Assembly: GCA_016192105.1 (NCBI GenBank)
Contig: JACPUV010000053.1
Location: 1-64,000 of the forward strand
DNA: 64,000 bases
Reading direction: 5' to 3'
DNA from: Sphingobacteriales bacterium
GTDB lineage: Bacteria; Bacteroidota; Bacteroidia; Chitinophagales; Chitinophagaceae
The position numbers and the translations under genes are program-made. The notes below the pieces were generated by a model. The model had not been told where the DNA came from, ran no database searches, and saw only the letters and a list, made by a program, of their open reading frames with translations. Within the stretch, counting starts at the first letter, position 1, and every line of letters starts with the position of its first letter. This document shows positions 19,623 to 27,532 of this stretch, one piece after another.

Positions 19623-19683
19623 GATCAAAGGAGAAGTTGCCTTATCGGGCAGACAAGTTTCTATAAAGCATAAACTTATTTTT

Positions 19684-19717
19684 AAAATGCAATCATTTAA
19701 AGTGGTTGCATTTTTTT
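19684..19717 (+). terminator. Terminator of the TPR gene
   Basis: AAAATGCAATCA pairs with TGGTTGCATTTT (12 bp, one G-T pair) around a 7-base loop and is followed by a T run. Confidence 0.8.
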
Positions 19718-19793
19718 ATATACAAGATTGAAGTTATTGACCAATGCCCCGCAGCCGCAGGTTTGATTAACTTTTACTTTTCTTAACAGAGGC

Positions 19794-19817
19794 TGTTGAC
19801 TACAGACTGCCGACTAC
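19794..19817 (-). repeat. Heptamer tract at the argS stop codon
   Basis: On the + strand TGTTGAC, TACAGAC, TGCCGAC, TAC; on the - strand (argS sense) GTAGTCGGCAGTC and onward. The argS stop codon TAG is the first part of the tract. It faces the tract at 19595-19622 in inverted orientation. Confidence 0.72.
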
Positions 19818-21592
19818 ATTCGCTCCGGTACACGTATTCCCAGCAATCCCATTGCCGATGCGATCACATTTGAGGTCATCCGGGATAATTGCAGCCTTAA
19901 CTGTTTCTTTTCTTCTGTCTCCGCATTCATCACCGAATGTTCGGTATAAAACGTATTAAATGACTTGGCCAGGTTGAAAGCATAGATTGCCAGGAGGGAC
20001 GGGTTATGTTCGGTCACCGCCTGTTCAATAATAATGGGATACTGCTCAAGCAATACGATTAAATCTTTCTCCAGTTTTAAGAGTGCCGTCTGCCGGCTGC
20101 CTGTTGCTGCCTGCTCCCCGCCTTTTCTAAGAATAGATTTTATCCGCGCATGGGTATACTGCACGAAAGGACCGGTAAATCCATGAAAATCGATGGACTC
20201 TTCGGGGTTGAAGATCATACGTTTTTTGGGATCCACCCGCAGCAGGAAGAATTTCAGCGCACCCAGGGCAATTGTATCGTACAATTCCTTCAGTTCGGCC
20301 GCTGTAAAGTCTTTTACTTTACCAAGCTCTTCTGTTTTCTGGCGTGCCACATTCACCATTTCTTCAATCAGGTCATCCGCATCCACGACCGTACCTTCCC
20401 GGGTTTTCATCCGACCGGTCGGAAGTTCCACCATGCCATAGCTGAGATGGTAAATGCCTTCTGCCCCGGGAATGCCGAGTTTTTCGCAGATCAGTTTGAG
20501 CACCTTAAAGTGATAATTCTGTTCATCCGCCACCACATAAATACTTTGCTGGCAACCGAATTCTTCCTGTTTCCGGGCTGCCAGGCCAATATCCTGGGTG
20601 ATATAAACTGCTGTACCATCCTTACGCTGCACTACTTTTTCATCCAGGCCATCGGCCGTGAGATCGATCCAGACACTGCCATCTTCTTTTTTAAAAAACA
20701 CTTTTTTGGCAAGCCCGGTTTCCACTGCTTTTTTGCCGAGCAGGTAAGTTTCACTTTCAAAATAGGTTTTATCAAAATCACTGCCAATCCGTTTGTAGGT
20801 TACCTCAAAGCCCTCGTAAACCCAGCTATTCATCTTCTTCCACAGTTCAATCACTTCGGGCTTTCCTGCCTCCCAGTCCACCAGCATTTGCTGCGCGGCT
20901 TTCATGATCGGGGCCTGTTTTTCCGCTTCTTCTTTGGGGAGCCCTTTTTCAATTAATTCAGCCACCTGTTTTTTATGCTCGTTGCCGAACCGGACATAAT
21001 AATCACCGACAAAATGATCTCCTTTAATGCCTGTACTTTCCGGGGTGGCTCCATTGGCAAACAATTGCCAGGTCACCATGCTTTTGCAGATATGAATACC
21101 CCGGTCGTTGGAGATGCAGGTTTTGTGAATTTCGTAACCGTCATATTTTAGGATCTCCGCCACACTCCAGCCCAGGAAATTATTCCGGAGATGACCCAGG
21201 TGCAGGGGTTTGTTAGTATTGGGGGAAGAGTACTCCACCATTACTTTCTTCCCATTGGAAGCGCGGCTGCCGAATTTCGGGTTGGCATAGTGGGCCTGTA
21301 GCACTTCCAGCCAGTAAGCATCGGTAATGGTCAGGTTTAAAAACCCTTTGATCACATTGTACCCGCTGAAAAGATCCGGGTGCTTTTGCACCATCCTTGT
21401 GCCGATCTCGTTGCCCAGTTGTTCCGGTGATTTTTTCAACTGCTTTACAAATGAAAACAGGACCAGGGTATAATCTCCTTCAAATTCAGGCTTGGTCGTG
21501 TTGATCGTAAGGTCGGCTTCATTACAGGCAAGCCCGTACAATTCGGACAGGGTGTCAACGATCAGGGGCTTTATTTTACTTACAATACTCAT
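19814..21592 (-). CDS. argS: Arginyl-tRNA synthetase
   Basis: 592 residues; class I synthetase that charges tRNA-Arg. N-terminal additional domain (residues 1-110), HIGH-type motif PLHLGHLRN after SPNTNKP, catalytic fold with YVVADEQNYHFK, the KMSKS-equivalent loop GRMKTREGTVVDADDL, and a C-terminal helical anticodon domain ending VIASAMGLLGIRVPERM. Between HARIKSILRK and the anticodon-domain helix lies a low-complexity stretch (GGEQAATGSRQTA), encoded by a heptamer tract. The stop codon is also embedded in another heptamer tract. It has its own promoter box 19 bp upstream. Confidence 0.97.
   Translation of the reverse strand: MSIVSKIKPLIVDTLSELYGLACNEADLTINTTKPEFEGDYTLVLFSFVKQLKKSPEQLGNEIGTRMVQKHPDLFSGYNVIKGFLNLTITDAYWLEVLQAHYANPKFGSRASNGKKVMVEYSSPNTNKPLHLGHLRNNFLGWSVAEILKYDGYEIHKTCISNDRGIHICKSMVTWQLFANGATPESTGIKGDHFVGDYYVRFGNEHKKQVAELIEKGLPKEEAEKQAPIMKAAQQMLVDWEAGKPEVIELWKKMNSWVYEGFEVTYKRIGSDFDKTYFESETYLLGKKAVETGLAKKVFFKKEDGSVWIDLTADGLDEKVVQRKDGTAVYITQDIGLAARKQEEFGCQQSIYVVADEQNYHFKVLKLICEKLGIPGAEGIYHLSYGMVELPTGRMKTREGTVVDADDLIEEMVNVARQKTEELGKVKDFTAAELKELYDTIALGALKFFLLRVDPKKRMIFNPEESIDFHGFTGPFVQYTHARIKSILRKGGEQAATGSRQTALLKLEKDLIVLLEQYPIIIEQAVTEHNPSLLAIYAFNLAKSFNTFYTEHSVMNAETEEKKQLRLQLSRMTSNVIASAMGLLGIRVPERM
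20084..20118 (-). repeat. In-frame heptamer tract inside argS
   Basis: Five units on the + strand: TGCCGTC, TGCCGGC, TGCCTGT, TGCTGCC, TGCTCCC. The - (sense) strand reads GGGAGCA, GGCAGCA, ACAGGCA, GCCGGCA, GACGGCA. Because 35 bp is not a multiple of 3, the frame is kept only together with flanking bases. It encodes GEQAATGSRQTA in a loop of ArgS. Confidence 0.68.
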
Positions 21593-21610
21593 TTACTTGC
21601 TTTGGAAGGG

Positions 21611-21618
21611 CAAATTTA
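21611..21618 (-). promoter_or_regulatory. Promoter -7 box of argS (TAAATTTG)
   Basis: Exact TAnnTTTG match on the - strand, 18 bp before the argS ATG. Confidence 0.5.
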
Positions 21619-21705
21619 CGGAAATGGGGTGAGGGTTGGGGTTGGGAGACCCGGATTTAGGGCTTATAGTTAACAGAAATCAGAGGTAGGCTTCATTGTA
21701 TATGC

Positions 21706-21719
21706 TACGGACTATCGAC
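21706..21719 (-). repeat. Short heptamer tract upstream of gtrA (distal)
   Basis: Two units, TACGGAC and TATCGAC on the + strand. It continues the unit type seen at 21758-21778 and is separated from it by a GC-rich palindrome. Confidence 0.45.
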
Positions 21720-21751
21720 CCGCCTTCGCTGGCGCTACTGCGAGGCAGGCT
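21720..21751. repeat. GC-rich imperfect palindrome between heptamer tracts
   Basis: Starts CCCGCCTTCGC and ends GCGAGGCAGGC; GCCTTCGC can pair with GCGAGGC with one bulge. Its first bases match another palindrome in front of dnaK at 25561-25582. Confidence 0.45.
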
Positions 21752-21757
21752 CCCGGC

Positions 21758-21778
21758 TACTAACTACCGACTATTAAC
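21758..21778 (-). repeat. Heptamer tract abutting the gtrA promoter box
   Basis: + strand TACTAAC, TACCGAC, TATTAAC; the G-rich form is antisense to gtrA. The tract ends exactly where the -7 box TATATTTG begins, so it occupies the spacer and -33 region. Confidence 0.7.
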
Positions 21779-21786
21779 TATATTTG
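21779..21786 (+). promoter_or_regulatory. Promoter -7 box of gtrA (TATATTTG)
   Basis: Exact TAnnTTTG match, 9 bp before the gtrA ATG at 21796; the leader would be only a few bases. The upstream promoter region is made of a heptamer tract. Confidence 0.5.
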
Positions 21787-21795
21787 CCCCCGCCA

Positions 21796-22302
21796 ATGCG
21801 AAAACACCTCCATAGCGTCCGGGACCTGATCCTGCCTGTTATCGATTTTTTCTACCCGCCCTTTCGCCGGCTGATGAACCAGCAGACCTTCCGGTATGCG
21901 GCCTCCGGTGGCGGTAACCTGTTGCTGGGTTTTATCATTTATACGGCCAGTTTCAAGTATCTTTTCCGGGAGCAGGATTTCCACTTTGGTTTCTATGCAT
22001 TCAAGGCACACGTAGCCGCTCTTTTCATTTCCTTCTGCATAACCTTCCCGATTGGCTTTTTTATGTCAAAATATGTGGTATTCAGTGATTCGAAAATGAA
22101 AGGACGTATCCAGTTGTTCCGGTATTTTATGGTTTGTATGTTCAACCTGGCACTGAACTATATTTTGCTGAAAATATTGGTGGAAAGGCTCCACCTGGAT
22201 GCCATTCTTTCCCAGGTCATGACGATCGTGCTCGTAGTGGTGTTCAGTTATCTCGCCCAGCGCAATTTCTCTTTCAAAGCCACCATTGCCGAAGGAGAAT
22301 GA
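21796..22302 (+). CDS. GtrA family membrane protein
   Basis: 168 residues from the ATG at 21796; a TTG four codons upstream lies in the promoter box. Four hydrophobic helices (about residues 36-55, 70-92, 104-123, 132-152) with the GtrA pattern: FRYAASGGGNLLLGFIIY in the first helix and AQRNFSFK at the C-terminus. GtrA-like proteins are thought to flip lipid-linked sugars or help glycosyltransferases at the cytoplasmic membrane. No glycosyltransferase is adjacent, so the substrate is open. It converges with the DUF4403 gene. Confidence 0.86.
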   Translation: MRKHLHSVRDLILPVIDFFYPPFRRLMNQQTFRYAASGGGNLLLGFIIYTASFKYLFREQDFHFGFYAFKAHVAALFISFCITFPIGFFMSKYVVFSDSKMKGRIQLFRYFMVCMFNLALNYILLKILVERLHLDAILSQVMTIVLVVVFSYLAQRNFSFKATIAEGE

Positions 22303-22340
22303 TACTGAAAACGGACCGGCTGCTGCCGGTCAGCCTGGAT

Positions 22341-23771
22341 TTACAAACTTAAACTTCCCGCATCCACTTTTACGGACAGATCTCCTTCACAATTACTGCG
22401 GATCACCAGGTACTGCTGCATCGGATACATCCGGATCAGGCGGATATCCCGGATCGCACCATAGCTGCGGATCCCCTTCATCCATTCCTGGTTCAGCCGG
22501 GTATTGATATTGATCTTGGCTGTATCGATATAAGGCCCCAGGTCAAACCGGGCAAACTGGGCAATTTTTTTACTGATCTTTTTATCAAAAAGCCAGCCGG
22601 CCGATCCCAGCAGGAGGTTCTTTGTTTTAATATCAAAATCAATATTCGTCACTTCGATCATCCGGCGGGCCGTATCATAAGCAGGAGTACCTGCCAGGAA
22701 GATCGTACCGTTATTGGTCCCGGAGAAATGGATCCGGATAATCAGTTTCTCAAAGCCACCGCCATAGATTTTACAACTGTCGATAATAAACTTTTTTCTA
22801 ACAAAGGCTTTCTTGAAATCAAGGGTCATTCCGGCTAACTGTTCGTTCATGATCCGGCTCAGGGAATCATAGTTCAATACCGCGTCCAGGAAGATCGAAA
22901 AACCCTGGCGGACGGCGGAGTTACTGATATGGGGTACCGGGGAACTGGTTTCTTCCGGGTTTTCAAAACTGATGACCGGTTTGGCCGAAAGTCCCAGCAG
23001 GACATTCAACGAATCGTTCTGGGTATAGAGCCGGTTGATATGCACCCCTTTTGGATTGATCTTTAACCAGCCCAGCCCATAGATATTGTACACTTTATTC
23101 AGCTGATCCCAGACTTTCTGCATCTGCGGTTTCAGGTCAGTAGTTGCATAATTTTTATCCAGGTCTTTTTTTGCAGCGTCCAGTTCGGCCACCAGTCCCT
23201 TCATCACCTGGCGGGTGACATTTTGCCCCCAGAAACAAACCTCGCATTTATCCAATGGCTGGGGCTCATTCCGTTTGATGTCCAGTTTTACTTTGTAATT
23301 GGTCATCAGGGAAAGGGTATTGCTGAAGGAAACATTCACTTTCCGCTCGGGTTCATCAAAACCGCAGCGGCAGGGCGGGGTCCAGGGAGAGAGGATAATG
23401 CCATTGGCACAGGCCCGGGTGGAGCCAATGATCTTATAATACCCGGTAAAACCAAGGTTCAATGACATTCCCGATGCTTTCATCTGCAGTTTGCTTCTCC
23501 GGAAAACATATTTATACCTTGTATCACAGGCTTCCTGCACCCAACCATCGGGGTAACCGGCCGAAGTAAAAAGGGTGTCCACACTTTTCTCGGCCATGGC
23601 ATAAACCGGTTTCAGGTCCACCTGGATGGGAATATTGAGTTCGGAATCGGGGAGGGAATCCAGTTTGAAATTCCCGGGTGAAAGATCCGGGTTGGCCGGG
23701 TCGATTTTTTGCGCCAGGGAGGAGGAAGCGCCCATTGTACAATAAACCAGCAACAATAATAGTTCTCTCAT
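22341..23771 (-). CDS. DUF4403 family exported protein
   Basis: 476 residues from the ATG at 23771, which begins a signal peptide (MRELLLLLVYCTMGASSSLAQ); codons further upstream give an unconvincing N-terminus. The body is beta-rich, with repeated lipid-binding-like segments (LNIPIQVDLKPVYAMAEKSVD, LLGLSAKPVISFENP, GFSIFLDAVLNYDSLSRIMNEQLAGMTLDF), as in DUF4403, a family distantly related to lipid-transfer (TULIP-like) folds. A cysteine cluster (RACANGIILSPWTPPCRCGF) is near residue 125. It probably acts in the periplasm; the role is unknown. Confidence 0.8.
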   Translation of the reverse strand: MRELLLLLVYCTMGASSSLAQKIDPANPDLSPGNFKLDSLPDSELNIPIQVDLKPVYAMAEKSVDTLFTSAGYPDGWVQEACDTRYKYVFRRSKLQMKASGMSLNLGFTGYYKIIGSTRACANGIILSPWTPPCRCGFDEPERKVNVSFSNTLSLMTNYKVKLDIKRNEPQPLDKCEVCFWGQNVTRQVMKGLVAELDAAKKDLDKNYATTDLKPQMQKVWDQLNKVYNIYGLGWLKINPKGVHINRLYTQNDSLNVLLGLSAKPVISFENPEETSSPVPHISNSAVRQGFSIFLDAVLNYDSLSRIMNEQLAGMTLDFKKAFVRKKFIIDSCKIYGGGFEKLIIRIHFSGTNNGTIFLAGTPAYDTARRMIEVTNIDFDIKTKNLLLGSAGWLFDKKISKKIAQFARFDLGPYIDTAKININTRLNQEWMKGIRSYGAIRDIRLIRMYPMQQYLVIRSNCEGDLSVKVDAGSLSL

Positions 23772-23915
23772 CGTATATGTAGCATCAAAAATAACTAAAC
23801 AAAGGGTAATGAATTGTGAGGATTTGGTTAAGGATACTGTCGGGCCCCGGGCATTTAGCGGCGAGCCTTGAACCGAAATGGCGATCACCGGGGCGGGCGG
23901 CTTCGGGCTGTAATC

Positions 23916-23943
23916 TATGGACTACCTACTACCGGCTAACAAC
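23916..23943 (-). repeat. Heptamer tract overlapping the 3' end of the YdeI-family gene
   Basis: + strand TATGGAC, TACCTAC, TACCGGC, TAACAAC. On the sense (-) strand it encodes the last residues LLAGSR and provides the stop codon TAG. Confidence 0.72.
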
Positions 23944-24590
23944 TTCTCCCGCTGTTTACCCAATCTTTCAAGCGTGCCGGAAATTCGTTTTTCCCGGGTT
24001 TCTTCCTTTTTCGCTGTAATGATCCACTCGATATATTCTTTTTTATGAGTGAAGGCCAGTTTATTAAAATAATCGGAGAGCGTTTTGTTTTTCTTTAAAG
24101 CGGCCGCCAGGTCATCCGGCAGTTTTACTTCTTTGGTTTGAGGATCCACCCAACGGAAGATCTCTCTTTCCGCTTTGGGTTGGGCTTCCTTCTTTTTATC
24201 GGCTTCCGTTTTCGACCGGAAACCAAATGCACTCCAGGTTCCGTTAAAGGAGATCAGGCTGATCCAGGTAAGTTTATCGCCTTCCGCCAGCAGGCAGTCC
24301 CAGCCTTTGTCGCGGGTCAGATCGGTTTGAATTTTTGAACTACCCTTGGGATAATAGACCCATACAGTGACCTCCGGCTTCAGCAGCTTCATTACCTTGC
24401 TCATTTCTTTTTCCAGTTGGGCTTTGTTCCGCACAAACCAATGCAACTGGTTATATTCTTTTCCGCTGCCGGTAATTTTTACTCCGGCAGGCAGTCCTTG
24501 TAACCCTTTTTTAAAATCAGCCGGGGCATGCAACGTACGCAATGTGGATTGGGGTCTGATCCTGAGCTTGTCAGCTATTGAAGTAGCCAT
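23922..24590 (-). CDS. YdeI/OmpD-associated family protein
   Basis: 222 residues, no signal peptide, so cytoplasmic. The C-terminal 65 residues match the YdeI/OmpD-associated domain: LPDDLAAALKKN, then AFTHKKEYIEWI and a helix AKKEETREKRISGTLERLG. The N-terminal two thirds (about residues 15-125) look like a DUF3052-type domain, with WVYYPKGSSKIQTDLTRDKGWD. Some databases call the family bacteriocin protection, but nothing here supports that role. The last six residues are encoded by a heptamer tract. Confidence 0.8.
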   Translation of the reverse strand: MATSIADKLRIRPQSTLRTLHAPADFKKGLQGLPAGVKITGSGKEYNQLHWFVRNKAQLEKEMSKVMKLLKPEVTVWVYYPKGSSKIQTDLTRDKGWDCLLAEGDKLTWISLISFNGTWSAFGFRSKTEADKKKEAQPKAEREIFRWVDPQTKEVKLPDDLAAALKKNKTLSDYFNKLAFTHKKEYIEWIITAKKEETREKRISGTLERLGKQREKLLAGSR

Positions 24591-24607
24591 GCTGATGGTT
24601 TTATCAA

Positions 24608-24615
24608 CAAATGTA
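24608..24615 (-). promoter_or_regulatory. Promoter -7 box of the YdeI-family gene (TACATTTG)
   Basis: Exact TAnnTTTG match on the - strand, 17 bp before the ATG at 24590. It is divergent from the box at 24640. Confidence 0.5.
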
Positions 24616-24639
24616 AGATTCCTGCCCTACGGGTTTATT

Positions 24640-24647
24640 TAAATTTG
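24640..24647 (+). promoter_or_regulatory. Promoter -7 box before the exported helical protein (TAAATTTG)
   Basis: Exact TAnnTTTG match, 52 bp upstream of the ATG at 24700, leaving a leader of about 45 bases. Confidence 0.45.
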
Positions 24648-24699
24648 TTTTTCATGGATTTCCGGGAATAAAGGAACTTTAGAATCTAAACCTCAGGTC

Positions 24700-25404
24700 A
24701 TGAAAATAATATTAACCCTCCTTGTCTGCTCATTTTTATTTTTACCTTTCGCAACAACAGCCCAAAATGAACCCTCGCCGGAAGCGGAAGCATTTTATAA
24801 AAATGCGATGGCTGCGATCAATGCAAAGCATGTAAAGTGGATAAAAACCACCGCGGTGGAAGTGAATGAAAAAAAACTATCGGAGGCCGATGTAATGACC
24901 CGGGCAAAGTCTTACGGCGCATTGGGTAATATGAACAGCCAGGATATAGAAGCAATTGCTTTTCTTGTTCTGATGCAGGCTTCTAAGAGTGCGCAGGAAG
25001 ACCTGAAAGCTATCATGGCAAATGTTAAGTCCGTCAATGAACAAAAGGCGAAACTGCGGAATGCTATGAATAAAATAAACAGCAGCCGTTCCATCAGCAA
25101 TAGGCAACTGGATTCTTTCAGTCTGGTAATAAACCAGACGAATGCGCTGCAAAAACGTAATAATCCTGATACGGTAAAACTGGCAAAGCCTGCTTCTGTA
25201 AGGAGGACAGTAACCAAAAAGGAAATAGATGCAACGGTGGAGAAAATGAAAAGCAGCCTTGACTCCATGAGTGAGATGGGAGAGATGGAATCTCTCCGCC
25301 TGCAATCGGCCATGGACAGGATGAGTAAGGCGATGAGCATCCTGTCTAATCTTCTCAAAAAGATACATGACACGCAACAAAGCATCATCCAAAACCTGAA
25401 ATAA
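24700..25404 (+). CDS. Exported helical protein of unknown function
   Basis: 234 residues. Signal peptide of about 21 residues (FATTAQ/N). The mature part is strongly helical, with long charged and Met/Leu-rich stretches (residues 95-135 and 170-230) that look like coiled coils, such as EKMKSSLDSMSEMGEMESLRLQ split by heptad-like leucines. No catalytic motif and no family recognised. Probably a soluble periplasmic protein. It is monocistronic: its own promoter box lies upstream, and dnaK starts almost 200 bp downstream. Confidence 0.75.
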   Translation: MKIILTLLVCSFLFLPFATTAQNEPSPEAEAFYKNAMAAINAKHVKWIKTTAVEVNEKKLSEADVMTRAKSYGALGNMNSQDIEAIAFLVLMQASKSAQEDLKAIMANVKSVNEQKAKLRNAMNKINSSRSISNRQLDSFSLVINQTNALQKRNNPDTVKLAKPASVRRTVTKKEIDATVEKMKSSLDSMSEMGEMESLRLQSAMDRMSKAMSILSNLLKKIHDTQQSIIQNLK

Positions 25405-25441
25405 AGGCACCCGAAAAAGCTGTTTAATAAACCAAAGCAAT

Positions 25442-25489
25442 AACCCAGTTACCCAGTCAACTTGTTAACTTATTGACCTGTCAACCAAC
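25442..25489 (-). repeat. Octamer tract upstream of dnaK
   Basis: Six degenerate 8-bp units on the + strand: AACCCAGT, TACCCAGT, CAACTTGT, TAACTTAT, TGACCTGT, CAACCAAC. Same character as the heptamer tracts but with period 8; the G-rich form is antisense to dnaK. Confidence 0.65.
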
Positions 25490-25560
25490 CCCCATTCTCC
25501 AAAACCTGCCAATTTTTCACATTTTCCCCTCACGGCACAATGATTGACAAGCATAGGCGA

Positions 25561-25582
25561 ACCCGCCTGCCGACAGGGAGGC
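25561..25582. repeat. Imperfect palindrome in the dnaK leader
   Basis: ACCCGCCTGCC then GACA then GGGAGGC: a 7-bp stem with one mismatch, 17 bp before the dnaK ATG. It shares its first eight bases with the palindrome at 21719-21751. Confidence 0.4.
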
Positions 25583-25598
25583 ATCAAAACAAAGAATC

Positions 25599-27506
25599 AT
25601 GGGAAAGATCATAGGAATCGACTTAGGAACCACCAATAGCTGCGTTTCCGTAATGGAAGGAAACGAGCCCGTGGTCATCGCCAATGATGAGGGACGCCGT
25701 ACAACCCCGTCAGTAGTGGCTTTTTTGAAGAATGGCGAACGTAAAGTGGGTGATCCGGCCAAACGCCAGGCCATCACCAACCCCCAAAACACCATCGCAT
25801 CCGTGAAGCGTTTTATGGGCCGCCAGTTTGACGAAGTGACCGAAGAAATCAGTCACTGGAGCTATAAAGTGGCAAAAGGTGACAATAATACCGTACGGAT
25901 TGACATAGATGGCAGACTGTACACTCCGCAGGAAATCAGCGCCATGGTGCTCCAGAAAATGAAAAAAACGGCCGAAGATTACCTTGGGCAGGAAGTAACC
26001 GAAGCGGTGATCACCGTACCGGCCTATTTTAATGATGCCCAGCGCCAGGCTACTAAGGAAGCAGGGGAAATCGCCGGTCTGACCGTCCGCCGGATCGTGA
26101 ACGAGCCGACCGCGGCCGCACTGGCTTATGGCCTCGATAAAGCAAAACACGACCAGAAGATCGCTGTATTCGACCTCGGCGGCGGTACTTTTGATATCTC
26201 CGTACTCGAACTGGGAGATGGTGTATTTGAAGTAAAATCCACCAACGGGGATACCCACCTTGGCGGAGATGACTTCGATAAAGTGGTCATGGACTGGCTG
26301 GCAGATGAATTTAAAAAGGACGAGGCCATCGACCTCCGTAAGGACCCCATGGCCCTCCAGCGCCTGAAAGAAGCCGCCGAAAAAGCCAAAGTGGAACTGT
26401 CTTCCTCTTCTGAAACAGAAATTAATCTTCCTTATATCACTGCGGTGGATGGTGTGCCTAAACACCTGGTGAAAAAACTGAGCCGGGCCAAATTTGAAGC
26501 CCTGGCCGACAATCTTTTTGCCCGTTGCCTGAAACCCTGTGAAGCGGCCCTGAAAGATGCCGGTCTCAGCACTTCCCAGATCGATGAAGTGATCCTGGTG
26601 GGCGGTTCTACGCGGATCCCCAAAGTGCAGGAGATCGTTGAGAAATTCTTCGGCAAGAAGCCCAACCGGGGTGTGAACCCGGATGAAGTAGTGGCCGTGG
26701 GTGCTGCCATCCAGGGTGCGGTGCTGACCGGTGAAGTAAAAGATGTATTGCTGCTCGACGTTACCCCGCTCTCCCTTGGTATCGAAACCATGGGGGGGGT
26801 GATGACCCCGCTGATCCCCAGCAATACCACGATCCCGACCAAGAAATCAGAAGTGTTCTCTACCGCCAGCGATAACCAGCCCGGGGTACAGATACACGTA
26901 CTGCAGGGGGAACGGAGTATGGCGAAGGACAATAAGAGCCTTGGTATCTTCAACCTCGATGGTATTCCCCCGGCCCCCCGCGGTGTACCGCAGATTGAAG
27001 TGATCTTTGATATTGATGCCAATGGCATCCTGCATGTAACTGCCAAGGATAAGGGTACGGGTAAAGAGCAGAAAATCCATATTGAAGCCGGTTCCGGCCT
27101 GAGCAAAGAGGAAGTGGAGAAAATGAAGGCCGAAGCCAAGGCCAATGAAGCCGCGGACAAAGCCGAAAAAGAAAAAGTGGAGAAACTGAACCAGGCCGAC
27201 AGCCTCGTGTTCCAGACCGAAAAACAACTGAAGGAATACGGCGAGAAGATTCCCGCTGATAAGAAAGCTACGATCGAACAGGCTGCGGAAAAACTGAAAG
27301 AATCGCATAAAGCACAGGACCTCGCGGGTATCGATACCGCTATGGCCGCGCTCAACGCCGCCTGGACTGCCGCCAGCGAAGACATGTACAAATCCACCCA
27401 GGAAGGTGGGGCACAACCCGGACCCGATGGTCATCCGCATGCTGCAGAAGCCGGCGCGGGGAGTACAGATAATGTAACGGATGTACCGTATGAGGAAGTG
27501 AAGTAG
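25599..27506 (+). CDS. dnaK: Chaperone DnaK (Hsp70)
   Basis: 635 residues, full length. ATP-dependent folding chaperone that works with DnaJ and GrpE, neither of which lies in this window. N-terminal ATPase signature IGIDLGTTNSCV, phosphate motif AVFDLGGGTFDISVLE, and VILVGGSTRIPKVQ, followed by the linker DVLLLDVTPLSLGIETMGG, the beta-sandwich substrate domain and a helical lid rich in Lys and Glu. The end is VPYEEVK rather than the more common EEVKD-like tail. Upstream are an octamer tract and a palindrome; there is no CIRCE-type inverted repeat. Confidence 0.98.
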   Translation: MGKIIGIDLGTTNSCVSVMEGNEPVVIANDEGRRTTPSVVAFLKNGERKVGDPAKRQAITNPQNTIASVKRFMGRQFDEVTEEISHWSYKVAKGDNNTVRIDIDGRLYTPQEISAMVLQKMKKTAEDYLGQEVTEAVITVPAYFNDAQRQATKEAGEIAGLTVRRIVNEPTAAALAYGLDKAKHDQKIAVFDLGGGTFDISVLELGDGVFEVKSTNGDTHLGGDDFDKVVMDWLADEFKKDEAIDLRKDPMALQRLKEAAEKAKVELSSSSETEINLPYITAVDGVPKHLVKKLSRAKFEALADNLFARCLKPCEAALKDAGLSTSQIDEVILVGGSTRIPKVQEIVEKFFGKKPNRGVNPDEVVAVGAAIQGAVLTGEVKDVLLLDVTPLSLGIETMGGVMTPLIPSNTTIPTKKSEVFSTASDNQPGVQIHVLQGERSMAKDNKSLGIFNLDGIPPAPRGVPQIEVIFDIDANGILHVTAKDKGTGKEQKIHIEAGSGLSKEEVEKMKAEAKANEAADKAEKEKVEKLNQADSLVFQTEKQLKEYGEKIPADKKATIEQAAEKLKESHKAQDLAGIDTAMAALNAAWTAASEDMYKSTQEGGAQPGPDGHPHAAEAGAGSTDNVTDVPYEEVK

Positions 27507-27527
27507 GGTATAGGTTATAAGCTTAAG
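27507..27527 (+). repeat. Degenerate heptamer tract directly after dnaK
   Basis: GGTATAG, GTTATAA, GCTTAAG follow the dnaK stop TAG with no gap. Three diverged units, so this is the weakest member apart from the two-unit sites. Confidence 0.4.
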
Positions 27528-27532
27528 CGAAC

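Noticed and set aside
23922..24590. Bacteriocin-resistance function for the YdeI-family protein
   Set aside because: The label comes from a loose family name; no bacteriocin or immunity gene is nearby.
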